Notes: generated by a model not told the origin, from the sequence alone. DNA of 64,000 bases from Haloarcula hispanica ATCC 33960 (GCF_000223905.1 NC_015948.1:930001-994000); one strand, 5' to 3'; shown: positions 17,252 through 25,436, numbered from the stretch's first letter. Numbers and translations: made by a program.

Positions 17252-17931
17252 CGGTCATCGACGCACAGGGACTGGTCAAGCGCTACCGTACCGGCGGCCA
17301 GACCCTCTACGCACTGGCGGGTATCGACTTCGCCCTCGAAGCCGGCGAGTTCGTCTCGATTATGGGGCCCAGCGGCAGTGGCAAAACGACCCTACTGAAC
17401 ATCCTCGGACTACTTGATACGCCGACGGAAGGGACCGTCTTGCTGGAGGGGCAGGACGTGACCGGACTCGGCGACAGCAAGCGGACCGCGCTCCGCAAGC
17501 GAACGATCGGGTTCGTGTTCCAGCACTTCTATCTCCTGCCGACGCTGACTGCCGTCGAGAACGTCGAGGTGCCCCTGCTGTTGGACAGTGATCCGAAAGT
17601 CACAAAACGGGCCAGAACGCTTCTGGAGCGGCTTGGACTCGGTGACCGACTCGACCACAAGCCCGACGAACTCTCCGGTGGCCAGAAGCAGCGCGTCGCC
17701 ATCGCGCGCTCGCTCATCAACAGCCCGAAGGTCGTACTCGCCGACGAGCCGACGGGTAACCTCGACAGCGAAACCGGACGGCAGATACTCGACGAGTTCC
17801 GCCGCATCGCCGACGAGGACGACGTGGCAATCGTCGCAGTCACCCACGACGACCTGGTCAACGAATACGTCGACCGGACCGTCCATCTGGTCGACGGCAC
17901 CATCGGGAGGGAACGGAAGAATGGCGGGTAG
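17248..17931 (+). CDS. ABC transporter ATP-binding protein, MacB/LolD type
   Basis: A 227-residue ATPase with Walker A GPSGSGKTT, the LolD/MacB-like context LLNILGLLDTPTEGTVLLEG, Q-loop region GFVFQHFYLLPTLTAVENVE, signature LSGGQKQRVAIARSL, Walker B VVLADEPTGNLDSETG and the switch His in VTHDD. It powers the FtsX/MacB-fold permease encoded next, whose start overlaps its end by 11 bp (17921-17931). Members of this type act as mechanotransmitters for export or lipoprotein handling and do not import solutes. Confidence 0.9.
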   Translation: MTVIDAQGLVKRYRTGGQTLYALAGIDFALEAGEFVSIMGPSGSGKTTLLNILGLLDTPTEGTVLLEGQDVTGLGDSKRTALRKRTIGFVFQHFYLLPTLTAVENVEVPLLLDSDPKVTKRARTLLERLGLGDRLDHKPDELSGGQKQRVAIARSLINSPKVVLADEPTGNLDSETGRQILDEFRRIADEDDVAIVAVTHDDLVNEYVDRTVHLVDGTIGRERKNGG

Positions 17932-19054
17932 GTTCTTCCCGGCCGCACTGATGGCGCGTCGCAACCTCACGCGGACGAAGATGCGGTCGTTGCTGGCGTC
18001 GCTGGGTATCGTCATCGGCGTCGTCGCCATCGCTTCGTTGGGGATGTTCGGCGTCGCGCTCCAGTACTCGTTCACCCAGAACCTCGGCAACGTCGGCAAC
18101 CAGCTCACGGTGTACCCGAACTCAGGCGAAAACATCACTGAACTCACCGAACGCGATATCCGTACGATCCGCAGAGAGGCAAGCCCGACAGCGACTGTCT
18201 CGCCGGTAAAGACTCGCATTGAGCCGGTGTCGTACAACCGCGAGGACGCAGTCAGGGAACAAATATACGGCGTCGAGGACCCGGCGGCGTTGTACGAGGC
18301 CAAGGAGGGACGGGTCTCGCCGTTCCGGTCCGGTGCCCTCGTCGGGTCAGACGTCGCGGAGGAGCACGACCTGCATCCCGGGAGCCAGATCACTGTCAAC
18401 GGGACCAGCGTCCGCATCCGGGCCGTGCTCGAAGAAGGCGACCCGTTCTCCTCGACGAACCCCGACAACCGAATCATCATGCCGGCTACGTCGTTCAGCC
18501 AGCGTGGCTACTCGGAAGTGTACGTTATCGAGTCCACTGGGACGCAGGCCAACGAAACAGCCATGGGGATACGTAACTCTCTCAACGACCGCGAGGAGCG
18601 GGTCTTCGTTCAGGAACTGGGCTCTCTCGTCGATACCATCGAGGAGCAGTTCCAGATAATCAACACCGTCCTCGCCGGCATCGCATCGATCTCGCTGCTC
18701 GTCGCCGGTATCTCGATTCTCAACGTCATGCTGATGTCCACCGTCGAACGCCGGGAGGAAATCGGCGTCCTCAGAGCGGTCGGCTACCAGAAGCGGGACG
18801 TCCTCAAAGTGATGTTGATGGAAGCGACGCTGCTCGGGTTCCTCGGCGGCATCGCTGGTGTCATTCTGAGTGTCGGAGCCGGGCTGGCGATAAACCACTA
18901 CGCCGTCGGCGATGCGATGGCGGTCTTCAGGCTGCCAAACGCCTGGTACGTCGGCGCAGCGTTCACCTTTGGGGTGCTGACGAGCATCGTCAGCGGCCTG
19001 TATCCGGCCTGGAAAGCAGCGAGCGAAGAACCGGTCGACGCGCTACGCGGTTAA
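17921..19054 (+). CDS. ABC transporter permease, MacB/FtsX fold
   Basis: A 377-residue permease with the MacB topology: one N-terminal helix (LLASLGIVIGVVAIASLGMFGVALQ), a large extracytoplasmic domain (about residues 60-230, PNSGENITELTERDI...), and three C-terminal helices with the conserved ILNVMLMSTVERREEIGVLRAVGYQKRDVLKVMLMEA cytoplasmic loop that couples to the ATPase. The frame is open from 17588, but the upstream part is a shadow of the ATPase gene; MAGRFFPAALMARRNLTRTKMRSLL is the family start. Its stop overlaps the convergent next gene by 4 bp. Confidence 0.88.
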   Translation: MAGRFFPAALMARRNLTRTKMRSLLASLGIVIGVVAIASLGMFGVALQYSFTQNLGNVGNQLTVYPNSGENITELTERDIRTIRREASPTATVSPVKTRIEPVSYNREDAVREQIYGVEDPAALYEAKEGRVSPFRSGALVGSDVAEEHDLHPGSQITVNGTSVRIRAVLEEGDPFSSTNPDNRIIMPATSFSQRGYSEVYVIESTGTQANETAMGIRNSLNDREERVFVQELGSLVDTIEEQFQIINTVLAGIASISLLVAGISILNVMLMSTVERREEIGVLRAVGYQKRDVLKVMLMEATLLGFLGGIAGVILSVGAGLAINHYAVGDAMAVFRLPNAWYVGAAFTFGVLTSIVSGLYPAWKAASEEPVDALRG

Positions 19055-19563
19055 ATCGTCGCGTCGACGCCCGGTTCCAGCAACGGGTCGGTTCGGTCGA
19101 CCGACAGCGAGTCGAACTGTGCAAGCCAGTGCTCGTCGCCGCGCTCGAAGGCCTCCAGCGCGTCACCGACGGTGTAGGTCCGTTCGTTGTCCGAACACGG
19201 GAACACGCCCTCCAGGTCGTCGCCGTCGTAGATCGCCAGCGAGACGACTGGGAACACGACGACGTCGTCGACGCGGTCCATCCCGACGTAGCTCCGATTC
19301 CGTCGTTCGAAGGCCGGTTCGAGCGAGTGGCCGTTCTGGCCTGCCCAGTCTGTGAACTCCTCGTAAGTCTGGATGGCTTCCGACCGCTTGTCCTCCGCCA
19401 TCGTCCTGATCCGCTGCCACTCACCGGCGACCATCGACTCGCTGAACACGCCATTGGCCTCCAGTCGCTTGACCCGATTGAGCACCTGCTGTTGAGCGTC
19501 GAACGTGCCGTAGGTATCTCCGCGAAGATACAGTTCTGCCCGAAGATGTGTGTCCCCTGTCAT
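19051..19563 (-). CDS. Haloarchaeal HTH-type hypothetical protein
   Basis: A 170-residue acidic protein. The N-terminal half (LYLRGDTYGTFDAQQQVLNRVKRLEANGVFSE) looks like a small winged-helix-like or helix-turn-helix domain seen in haloarchaeal hypothetical proteins; the C-terminal half (VVFPVVSLAIYDGDDLEGVFPCSDNERTYTVGDALEAFERGDE) is uncharacterised. The start at 19563 is chosen because a TATA-like gttttga at about 19599-19605 puts the transcript start near 19575, downstream of the longer in-frame start 19599. It stands alone facing the AT-rich gap. Function unknown. Confidence 0.55.
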   Translation of the reverse strand: MTGDTHLRAELYLRGDTYGTFDAQQQVLNRVKRLEANGVFSESMVAGEWQRIRTMAEDKRSEAIQTYEEFTDWAGQNGHSLEPAFERRNRSYVGMDRVDDVVVFPVVSLAIYDGDDLEGVFPCSDNERTYTVGDALEAFERGDEHWLAQFDSLSVDRTDPLLEPGVDATI

Positions 19564-20084
19564 AGCTTTCACATCGCTAGCTTCTCCAGAGACCCTCAAA
19601 ACTCTTTCCCAGACTTACATGCTAGCATATAACATAATCTTGGAATAGAGAATCAGTGGTATGAGTGTCTCTATATACATAATATGGGGTATCTACCTGA
19701 ATACGGAAGCCCCTTATATTATTAGTACGTCAACAATTATTTTCCTCTTAGGTCGATGTTAGTTTCGATATCTGTCGAACAAATTAGTGGCCTGTTCCTT
19801 TCAGTTGTGACGATCAATTCACAAATTTATAAGGAATCGTATACTTGTCTATTCGGGACTTTGGTGTTCAAGCATTCCCGTGATGACCTGTTCGAGGGCT
19901 CGCTGGCCAGAGGTTCCACATGTCTTGCTCGATCCCGCACCGGGGATGGTCGCATACGTGTCCGCTACATTTGCCGGTTCCGTGACCGGTGCGCCTGAGA
20001 ATATTCGATAGCTGCCGAAATCGCAGCCCACCTTCGTCGAAAATACGGGTAGTCGCGTCCACGCCGCATTTGGACTCCTGTTGA
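19564..20084. other. AT-rich intergenic gap with no recognisable gene
   Basis: The base composition falls sharply here (for example 19630-19760 and 19800-19850 are runs of A/T), unlike the GC-rich neighbours. Apart from a probable promoter for the 19563 gene and the palindrome ATGCTAGCAT (19619-19628), I see no feature. A minus-strand frame at about 19849-20031 (ending LEQVITGMLEHQSPE) has semi-plausible protein character and could be a decayed gene remnant, but it has no promoter or family match I can recognise. Confidence 0.5.
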
Positions 20085-20330
20085 CCGCTCCAACCGCGCT
20101 GCTCGCGGGTCGCTACGTTCACGGCTCCGCCGTTCATTTTCGAGGCGCAGTGCGCCTCGCTCTCCCCGCTCGCTATTCGAGAGCCCTCACTACGTTCGGC
20201 CTCTCGCTGTTCGCGGCTCACCCCGTTCGCCGCTCACGTCTCGCAGTTTTCGCTTCCGCTGGTCGCTCAAACCGCGCTGCTCGCGGTTTCACCGCTCGCT
20301 ATCCGAGATTCTCGCTCCGCTCGAATCTCG
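20085..20330. repeat. Hyper-palindromic GC-rich patch downstream of metE
   Basis: About 245 bp are packed with short perfect inverted repeats: CGAGGCGCA/TGCGCCTCG with a one-base loop (20141-20159), AAACCGCG/CGCGGTTT around ctgct (20269-20289), a degenerate copy of the same hairpin at 20092-20110 sharing ACCGCGCTGCTCGCGG, and CGAGATT/AATCTCG (20304-20330). Words such as CGCTCGCT and CCGCTC recur throughout. No gene reads well through it. Confidence 0.6.
20304..20330 (-). terminator. Hairpin immediately after the metE stop codon
   Basis: CGAGATT (20304-20310) pairs with AATCTCG (20324-20330) around a 13-base loop, and the metE stop codon occupies 20331-20333, so the hairpin starts directly after the stop on the minus strand. 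It could end the transcript or protect its 3' end. No T-run follows. Confidence 0.35.
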
Positions 20331-21404
20331 CTAGTCGTCAGCGTGCGCTTCCGCACCACTCGCAACGACCTCTAGCTCGCCGGCGTCCAGCTCTTCTTCG
20401 ATTTCGCGAGCCGCCTGCACCATGTTCTCCATCTTGCCGCGGGCGACCTCGCGGGGCAGGAGCTTCACGCCGCAGTCCGGCGAGACGGTGAGTCGCTCCG
20501 GCGGGACGACCTCCAGCCCCTTCTTGATGTTCTCCTTGATCTCCTCGACGGACTCGACTTCGGCGGTGTGTGCGTCTAGGACGCCCATCGCGAAGTCCTT
20601 CGTGAACTCGTGCTCTTTGAACACGTCGAGCTGGTCGTAGTCGCCGTTGGCGAGTTCCAGGTCGTACTCGTGGACCGGGTAGTCCAGAATCTCGGGGTAG
20701 ATGCGCGAGTAGTCGCCGTAACAGACGTGCAGGCCCAGCCGCACATCGTCGGGGATCTCGTCGACGATGCGCTCAAGACACTCGCCGACGATAGCGTGGT
20801 CGTCTGGCGTCGTGGCCAGCGCGGGCTCGTCGATCTGGATGTAGCGAGCGCCGGCCTCAACCAGCGCCTCGATCTCCTCGTTGACGAGGTCGGCCAGTTC
20901 ATATGCCAACTGTTCTTCGCTGTCGTACACTTCGTTGAACGACCAGTTCGCAAGGGTGTACGGTCCCGTAATCGGAACCTTGACGGGCCGTTCGGCGACC
21001 TCGTCGGTGAACTCGAATTCCTCGACGAGCCACTGCTCGCCGTACTTGACCTCGTCGGCGACGCTTGGCTTGTCGAAGTAGTTGTGGCCCCACACCTTCA
21101 CGCGGCCGTTGAACTCGTAACCGTCGATGCGGTGGGCGAAGTACTCTACCATCTCGTTGCGGCGCATCTCGCCGTCACAGATGACGTCGAGACCCGCGCG
21201 TTCGTGCTCGTGGGTGATGAGCCGCGAGGCGTCGTCTTTCGATTCCTCCCACTCGTCCTCGCCGAAGTCGGCGTCCTCGTCCTCGAACAGCTCGCGGGCA
21301 CGGTCGTGCCACTTGGGTTTGGGGTAGGAGCCGACGACGGTCGTCAGCAGGAAGTGGTCGTTCGGGTGGTCCGCCGGTTTGAACTGGTCTCGTGGTCCTG
21401 TCAT
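20331..21404 (-). CDS. metE: Methionine synthase, cobalamin-independent core (MetE C-terminal type)
   Basis: A 357-residue single-barrel methionine synthase that methylates homocysteine. The zinc site is complete: His and Cys in GLHVCYGDYS, Glu in the following YDLELANGDYD segment and Cys in SPDCGVK. The N-terminal TTVVGSYPKP and IQIDEPAL are family signatures. It lacks the N-terminal barrel of long bacterial MetE; such short archaeal enzymes are thought to take the methyl group from a donor other than polyglutamylated methyl-folate. Encoded two bases downstream of a paralogue (21407) on the same transcript, so the pair resembles a MetE split into two chains. Confidence 0.85.
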   Translation of the reverse strand: MTGPRDQFKPADHPNDHFLLTTVVGSYPKPKWHDRARELFEDEDADFGEDEWEESKDDASRLITHEHERAGLDVICDGEMRRNEMVEYFAHRIDGYEFNGRVKVWGHNYFDKPSVADEVKYGEQWLVEEFEFTDEVAERPVKVPITGPYTLANWSFNEVYDSEEQLAYELADLVNEEIEALVEAGARYIQIDEPALATTPDDHAIVGECLERIVDEIPDDVRLGLHVCYGDYSRIYPEILDYPVHEYDLELANGDYDQLDVFKEHEFTKDFAMGVLDAHTAEVESVEEIKENIKKGLEVVPPERLTVSPDCGVKLLPREVARGKMENMVQAAREIEEELDAGELEVVASGAEAHADD

Positions 21405-21406
21405 CG

Positions 21407-22405
21407 TTATGCCTCCGCCGCCTCCAGACCCGCGGCGTTTGCGAGCGCTTCGAGCTTGTCTTCGAACTTGTTCACCGGGAGATAGAACGTTTCCGTGTTC
21501 GCCGTCGCGTAGACGGTGTCGTAGGCGGTGTTGGTCTGCTGTTCGAACCAGTCGATGCGGTCCCGAATCGTCTCGGGGGCCTCGACCAGCGTGTTCTGGC
21601 CGTCGACGACGCCAAGCGCCACGTCGTCCTTGGTGCCGTACTCCTGCACGTTGTAGACGGTCTGGTCGTGGTTCGCAACGAGGTCGAAGCCGATGGCATC
21701 CACGTCAGCGTCCATCAGGTGCGCGTAGGCCTTCTCCTCGATTGCGCCCCAGTAGGTGTGGGCGACGACATCGGCGTCGGCGGCCGAGGCGACGGCGTCG
21801 ATTGCCTCGGCAGCACGTTCGTCCTCGCCGTCGGCGGGCGTGTTCTCGACGAGCGACGGCTCAAGCAGGAACAGCGTCTCAATATCGGAGAACGCGGTCA
21901 CTTCCTCGGCGAGGAAGTCGGCGATGGCGTCGAGGAACTCGGCGTCGTCGCCGTAGTGCTCGTCGGTCGCCAGGTCCGCAAGCGAGTACGGGCCAGGGAG
22001 CACAGCCTGCAGGCCGTCGTCGACGTGGTCGGCTGCGGCACCGAGGTCTGCGGCGACGTCGCCGCCGTCAGCACCGAGGTCGCCCTGCACGACCGGCTCT
22101 CGGTAGAAGTTGTTGTTGTCGTAGTAGCGGACGATACCTTTGGTCTCCACATTGTCGTGGACCGCGAGCGGGTGCGCGAGCATATCATCCCAGCGGAACT
22201 GGCCCTCGACGACGCGGTCGAGCCCGGCGTCCTGCTGGATGGAGATGACTTCCTCGCGCGCTTGGTCGTAGGCCGCGACGACCTCGCCGGACTCGTCGCC
22301 CGAGATGAGGTCGGTCTTCTGATGGCCTTTCAGATCTGCCAGTTCGTCCTTGGCCCAGTCCGGGAGCGGAAAGAGCCCAGGGGTCGTGGCGATTACCTGT
22401 GTCAT
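21407..22405 (-). CDS. MetE-like barrel protein lacking the zinc ligands
   Basis: A 332-residue paralogue of the next gene product (TTPGLFPLPDWAKDELADLKGHQKTD; VLPGPYSLADLATDEHYGD; LFLLEPSLV; VVAHTYWG). At the position where active MetE has HxC it has HTY, and at the SPDCG position it has NTETFY, so the zinc site seems absent. It is usually labelled 5-methyltetrahydropteroyltriglutamate-homocysteine methyltransferase, but by sequence it is more likely an accessory or methyl-donor-binding subunit, as the N-terminal barrel is in full-length MetE. First gene of the two-gene operon; the TATA-like box at 22431-22440 gives a leaderless start at 22405. Confidence 0.75.
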   Translation of the reverse strand: MTQVIATTPGLFPLPDWAKDELADLKGHQKTDLISGDESGEVVAAYDQAREEVISIQQDAGLDRVVEGQFRWDDMLAHPLAVHDNVETKGIVRYYDNNNFYREPVVQGDLGADGGDVAADLGAAADHVDDGLQAVLPGPYSLADLATDEHYGDDAEFLDAIADFLAEEVTAFSDIETLFLLEPSLVENTPADGEDERAAEAIDAVASAADADVVAHTYWGAIEEKAYAHLMDADVDAIGFDLVANHDQTVYNVQEYGTKDDVALGVVDGQNTLVEAPETIRDRIDWFEQQTNTAYDTVYATANTETFYLPVNKFEDKLEALANAAGLEAAEA

Positions 22406-22430
22406 TGCCGTGGAGTAGGAAATGACGGGC

Positions 22431-22440
22431 TTTAATATTT
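22431..22440 (-). promoter_or_regulatory. TATA-like box of the metE pair
   Basis: On the minus strand this reads aaatattaaa. Its centre is about 27 bp from the start codon at 22405, consistent with a leaderless transcript of the two methionine synthase genes. Neighbouring sequence to 22467 is AT-rich and separates the pair from the methyltransferase gene of the ribosomal cluster. Confidence 0.45.
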
Positions 22441-22467
22441 CCTATTCAATAAAATGCCCAGCAGTAA

Positions 22468-23100
22468 TCATTCTCGATAGAACCGCAGGACGACGAGCGC
22501 TTCGTATGGGTGTTTCTCACTCGCAAGCTGCTCGCTCGCCAGGCCGTGCTCAGCCGCGTACGCTCGCACTGCCTCCGGGTTCGTGAGACTGCTGACGAGC
22601 ATGAGCGCTTCGCCGCTCGGGGCCAGCACGCGCTCGACAGTTTCGAGGAACGGGTCGACGAGTCGACGGCCGTCGTCGCCGCCAGACAGCGCGTGTTCCA
22701 TCCAGTCGTCCCACTCCTGTTCCGGCGGCGTCGGCAAGTAGGGCGGATTGAACGCTACGAGGTCGAAGGCGTCCGTCCGGAACGGCTCGACGAGGTCGCC
22801 ACGAACGACCGGGACGCCGTTTTCTGCCGCTTCTTGACAGGCCAGCGGGCTCACGTCGACGCCGACCGCCCGCGCTCCGGCGTCGGCGAGCGTCGCGGCG
22901 ACGTAGCCGGAGCCCGTCCCCACGTCGAGGACGGTGTCGCCCGCTTCGACTCGTTCGCGGGCCGTCCGGGCCAGCAGGTCCGAGTCCTCTGCGGGCTGGT
23001 ACACCGATTCGACGCCGCGCTGGTTGGCCAGCGACGGGCGTTCGGTGCCGCTCTCCTCGGCTGTCTCTCCCGCTCCTCCGGCGTCGGACTCCTCACCCAT
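22468..23100 (-). CDS. HemK2/Mtq2-like protein-(glutamine-N5) methyltransferase
   Basis: A 210-residue class I SAM methyltransferase with VLDVGTGSGYVAATLADAGARAVGVDVSP (SAM site) and the catalytic NPPYLP (about 118-123), the signature of enzymes methylating the GGQ glutamine of release factors. YQPAEDSDLLART is typical of the eukaryote/archaeal HemK2 (Mtq2) branch. It is the last gene of the L21e-Rpb4-DUF655-KsgA cluster, starting one base after the ksgA stop. The open frame extends to 23184, but that part overlaps ksgA out of frame; MGEESDAGG at 23100 is chosen. The first 20 residues are acidic low-complexity sequence. Confidence 0.85.
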   Translation of the reverse strand: MGEESDAGGAGETAEESGTERPSLANQRGVESVYQPAEDSDLLARTARERVEAGDTVLDVGTGSGYVAATLADAGARAVGVDVSPLACQEAAENGVPVVRGDLVEPFRTDAFDLVAFNPPYLPTPPEQEWDDWMEHALSGGDDGRRLVDPFLETVERVLAPSGEALMLVSSLTNPEAVRAYAAEHGLASEQLASEKHPYEALVVLRFYRE

Positions 23101-23101
23101 C

Positions 23102-23959
23102 TCAGACCTCCGGCTGGCCGACTTCGTAGGCGAGTGTCGCCAGCGTAGCGAAGTCGGCCGGCGTGAGCTTCCCGGCACGGGCACTCATAAGCTCCTCATC
23201 GGCGGCTTCGACTACCGCGTCGGGGTCGCCCAGCCCGGAGATGTGGGCCGTGTTTCGGACGGCGTTGCGCATCGTCTTCCGGCGCTGGGTGAACACTGCC
23301 TTCAGGAAGTCCATGAAGAACTCGTCACTGGGGACGGTGTAGTCGGGTTGCCTCGGCGTCGTCCGGACGAGCGCGCTGGTGACGCGGGGTTGCGGGTCGA
23401 ACGCTTCCGGCGGCACTGTCTCAACAATCTCCGCGTCGGCGTAGTGGCCTGCTGTGACCGAGAGCCGCCCGTAGTCGTCCGTCGCGGGGTCGGCGGCCAT
23501 GCGCTCGGCGAACTCCCGCTGGAACATCAACAGGAGCGGGCGCTGCTCGGGCAGCAGTCGGAAGGCGATCTCTGAGGACGCGCCGTAGGGTAGATTCGAG
23601 ATGCTGGCGGTGAACTCAGGCAGGCCGATATCGAGCGCGTCGCCCTTGACGACGGTGAGGCGGTCCGCCGCGATTTCCTCGGCGAACTCCTCGTGGAGAT
23701 GGGCCGCGAAGTCCGGGTCCCGCTCGATTGCGGTCACCGTCTCGGCCGCCGCGAGCAATCGGTCCGTTAGCGCACCCGGGCCTGCACCGATCTCCAGTAC
23801 ATGCGAGAGGTCAACGTCCGCGTCTGTCGCGTATTGCGGAATGCGGTCCAGTACCCGGTCGTCGACGAGAAAGTGCTGGTCCTGCCGGGTATCGGCCCGC
23901 TTGCCGGCCCGCCGGACGAGCGCGTCGGGGTCCCGAGCCCCTGTCTCGGTCGTGGTCAT
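23102..23959 (-). CDS. ksgA: 16S rRNA (adenine dimethyltransferase) KsgA/Dim1
   Basis: A 285-residue enzyme that dimethylates two adjacent adenines in the 3'-terminal hairpin of 16S rRNA during small-subunit maturation. It has the family start DQHFLVDDRVLDRI, SAM motif EIGAGPGALTDRLL, VTAIERDPDF, the adenine-pocket motif SNLPYGASSEI and the C-terminal RRKTMRNAVRN rRNA-binding segment. Length is close to other archaeal KsgA proteins. It sits in the conserved archaeal order L21e - Rpb4 - DUF655 - ksgA, separated from DUF655 by an 81-bp stretch that carries a short palindromic repeat. Confidence 0.93.
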   Translation of the reverse strand: MTTTETGARDPDALVRRAGKRADTRQDQHFLVDDRVLDRIPQYATDADVDLSHVLEIGAGPGALTDRLLAAAETVTAIERDPDFAAHLHEEFAEEIAADRLTVVKGDALDIGLPEFTASISNLPYGASSEIAFRLLPEQRPLLLMFQREFAERMAADPATDDYGRLSVTAGHYADAEIVETVPPEAFDPQPRVTSALVRTTPRQPDYTVPSDEFFMDFLKAVFTQRRKTMRNAVRNTAHISGLGDPDAVVEAADEELMSARAGKLTPADFATLATLAYEVGQPEV

Positions 23960-24001
23960 TAGCTGGCCGTAGCGGGTCGCGGTAGAAAAGGGTCGCCTTA
24001 T

Positions 24002-24039
24002 ACTGGTGGCTGTCAGCTTCGCTGCTTGCAGCCGACAGT
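24002..24039. repeat. Palindromic element, short copy (copy D)
   Basis: Ends ACTGGTGGCTG and CAGCCGACAGT are imperfect inverted repeats matching the ends of the longer copies at 41904 and 43397, with the middle reduced to about 16 bases. On the minus strand the element starts exactly one base after the TAA of the DUF655 gene. It occupies most of the gap before ksgA. Confidence 0.55.
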
Positions 24040-24040
24040 G

Positions 24041-24613
24041 TTACGAGGACTGCTCCTCGCGCCGGACGAACAGCCGGTACTTCAGGTCGTCGTCCTGTAG
24101 CTCTTCGAGTATCCGCTCGACAAGTGTCTCTTTGGGGCTGTGGAGGCCGCTGACGCGCTCTTCGAGGTCTTCAAAGCTCTCGAAAGGCTTTCGCTTCCGC
24201 TCGTCGAGAAGCGTGTTCCGGAGCTTCTTCCCGATACCCGGCAGGAGGTTCAGCTGGTGGAGCCGCAGCGTGATCGGCTGGGCGTCGTTGTAGAAGTCGA
24301 CGAACCGCTGTTCGTTCGCTTCGACGATTTCCTCGACGGCGTAGTCAAGCTCCGAGCGGGCACCGCTCGGGATATCCTCGAACTCGACTTCCGTCACGCG
24401 GCCGAACTCCGTCAGGTCGACGCGGTCACCGAATGCAATATCAACGTCCTTGTCGTCGAGCTGGAGCTCGTAAATGTAGAACTCCTCGACGTCGAGCGCG
24501 TACGCGAGCGGCTCCTTCTGGTGCTGTGGCCGGTCGTCTCCGGGCCGCCCGTGTGGGAGGACATCGAGGACAGCCGCCATCATAGAGTCGCCGCCGCTCT
24601 CCGATTCAGTCAT
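24041..24613 (-). CDS. DUF655 HhH-containing RNA/DNA-binding protein
   Basis: A 190-residue DUF655 protein. The central part (DVEEFYIYELQLDDKDVDIAFGDRVDL) resembles an OB/S1-like strand region, and residues about 125-160 hold a helix-hairpin-helix (LNLLPGIGKKLRNTLLDERKRKPFESFEDLEERV), a nucleic-acid-binding motif. It is encoded between Rpb4 and KsgA in many archaea, suggesting a role in ribosome biogenesis or transcription, but its activity is unknown. Start 24613 (MTESESGG) is preferred over 24670. A short palindromic repeat begins one base after its TAA. Confidence 0.8.
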   Translation of the reverse strand: MTESESGGDSMMAAVLDVLPHGRPGDDRPQHQKEPLAYALDVEEFYIYELQLDDKDVDIAFGDRVDLTEFGRVTEVEFEDIPSGARSELDYAVEEIVEANEQRFVDFYNDAQPITLRLHQLNLLPGIGKKLRNTLLDERKRKPFESFEDLEERVSGLHSPKETLVERILEELQDDDLKYRLFVRREEQSS

Positions 24614-24792
24614 GCCAGGCAGTACGACCACAGCACACTTAATGCCGGTGGATGCCCCGAACCGCGACACGGAGCGCCGTCGCTATTTTCGCTTCGGTCC
24701 AGCGGCAGCGGAAACTAGATCTCGACCGCGTAGCTGGTCGTCCGTGAAAGTAGGGATAGAGCGGCGAAGAGCCGAACTGACGATTGTCCTCG

Positions 24793-25149
24793 CTACGCGT
24801 ACTGCTTGACGATGTTGAGAATCTCGTCGAGTTCGTCGCCATCGAGCGTGTACCGCTCCTTGGCGAACACGGCGCGGAGCTCGTCGCGGTCCAGCGGCCG
24901 CAGGTTCGCGATCTTGTAGGCCGTCGGCGTGTCGACCTTTTCGAGTTCTTCGAGGTCTTCGACCAGCTGCAGCGACTCCTCGGGGTCGAGGACGGCAAAG
25001 CGGTTGACGTGCTCGATAGCCCGCTTGAGCTCGTAGCGCATCTCGCGGTCCTCCTCGGCCGCCCGCTCCATCTCGAGGTCTTCGAGTATCTCCTTGGTCT
25101 CCGCGACCGTCAGAAACTCCTCACTGACCTTCTCTTTGAATATCGTCAT
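24793..25149 (-). CDS. rpoF: DNA-directed RNA polymerase subunit Rpo4 (Rpb4/F)
   Basis: A 118-residue helical protein of the Rpb4 family, which pairs with Rpo7 to form the stalk of archaeal RNA polymerase that helps open complexes and termination. It contains the typical [35 protein letters not shown] and the C-terminal HRDC-like [37 protein letters not shown]. Its ATG overlaps the L21e stop (ATGA, 25146-25149), so both are translated from one mRNA. A 179-bp gap without visible features separates it from DUF655. Confidence 0.92.
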   Translation of the reverse strand: MTIFKEKVSEEFLTVAETKEILEDLEMERAAEEDREMRYELKRAIEHVNRFAVLDPEESLQLVEDLEELEKVDTPTAYKIANLRPLDRDELRAVFAKERYTLDGDELDEILNIVKQYA

Positions 25150-25436
25150 TCTTGCCGGCGCAGGTGCGCAGCGGTGACGATGATGGTCTTCGCCTTGCCA
25201 CCGTCGACGATGTCGACCTTGTACGCGTCACCCTGCTTCCCTTCGACGGTGCCGGTCTGGCCGTCGAACCGCGGGTGGAAGCGGCCGTTCGGCACTGACG
25301 GGTCGATCTTGAGGTGGACTTTCTCGCCGTCGTCGAACTCTTCGACGGCGCGCTGTGGCGGCGAGGTGCCGCGGTCGCGGGGCTTGTTCTTGAGCTTGTC
25401 TCGTGTTCCTTCGAGGGGTCCGTTTGAACTAGGCAT
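25146..25436 (-). CDS. rpl21e: Large ribosomal subunit protein L21e
   Basis: A 96-residue ribosomal protein with the family segments [55 protein letters not shown] and the C-terminal [14 protein letters not shown]. It is a component of the 50S subunit found in archaea and eukaryotes. First gene of the L21e-rpoF-DUF655-ksgA-methyltransferase cluster. A TATA-like gttttatta on the minus strand (about 25466-25474) lies close to the right distance for a near-leaderless transcript. Confidence 0.95.
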   Translation of the reverse strand: MPSSNGPLEGTRDKLKNKPRDRGTSPPQRAVEEFDDGEKVHLKIDPSVPNGRFHPRFDGQTGTVEGKQGDAYKVDIVDGGKAKTIIVTAAHLRRQE

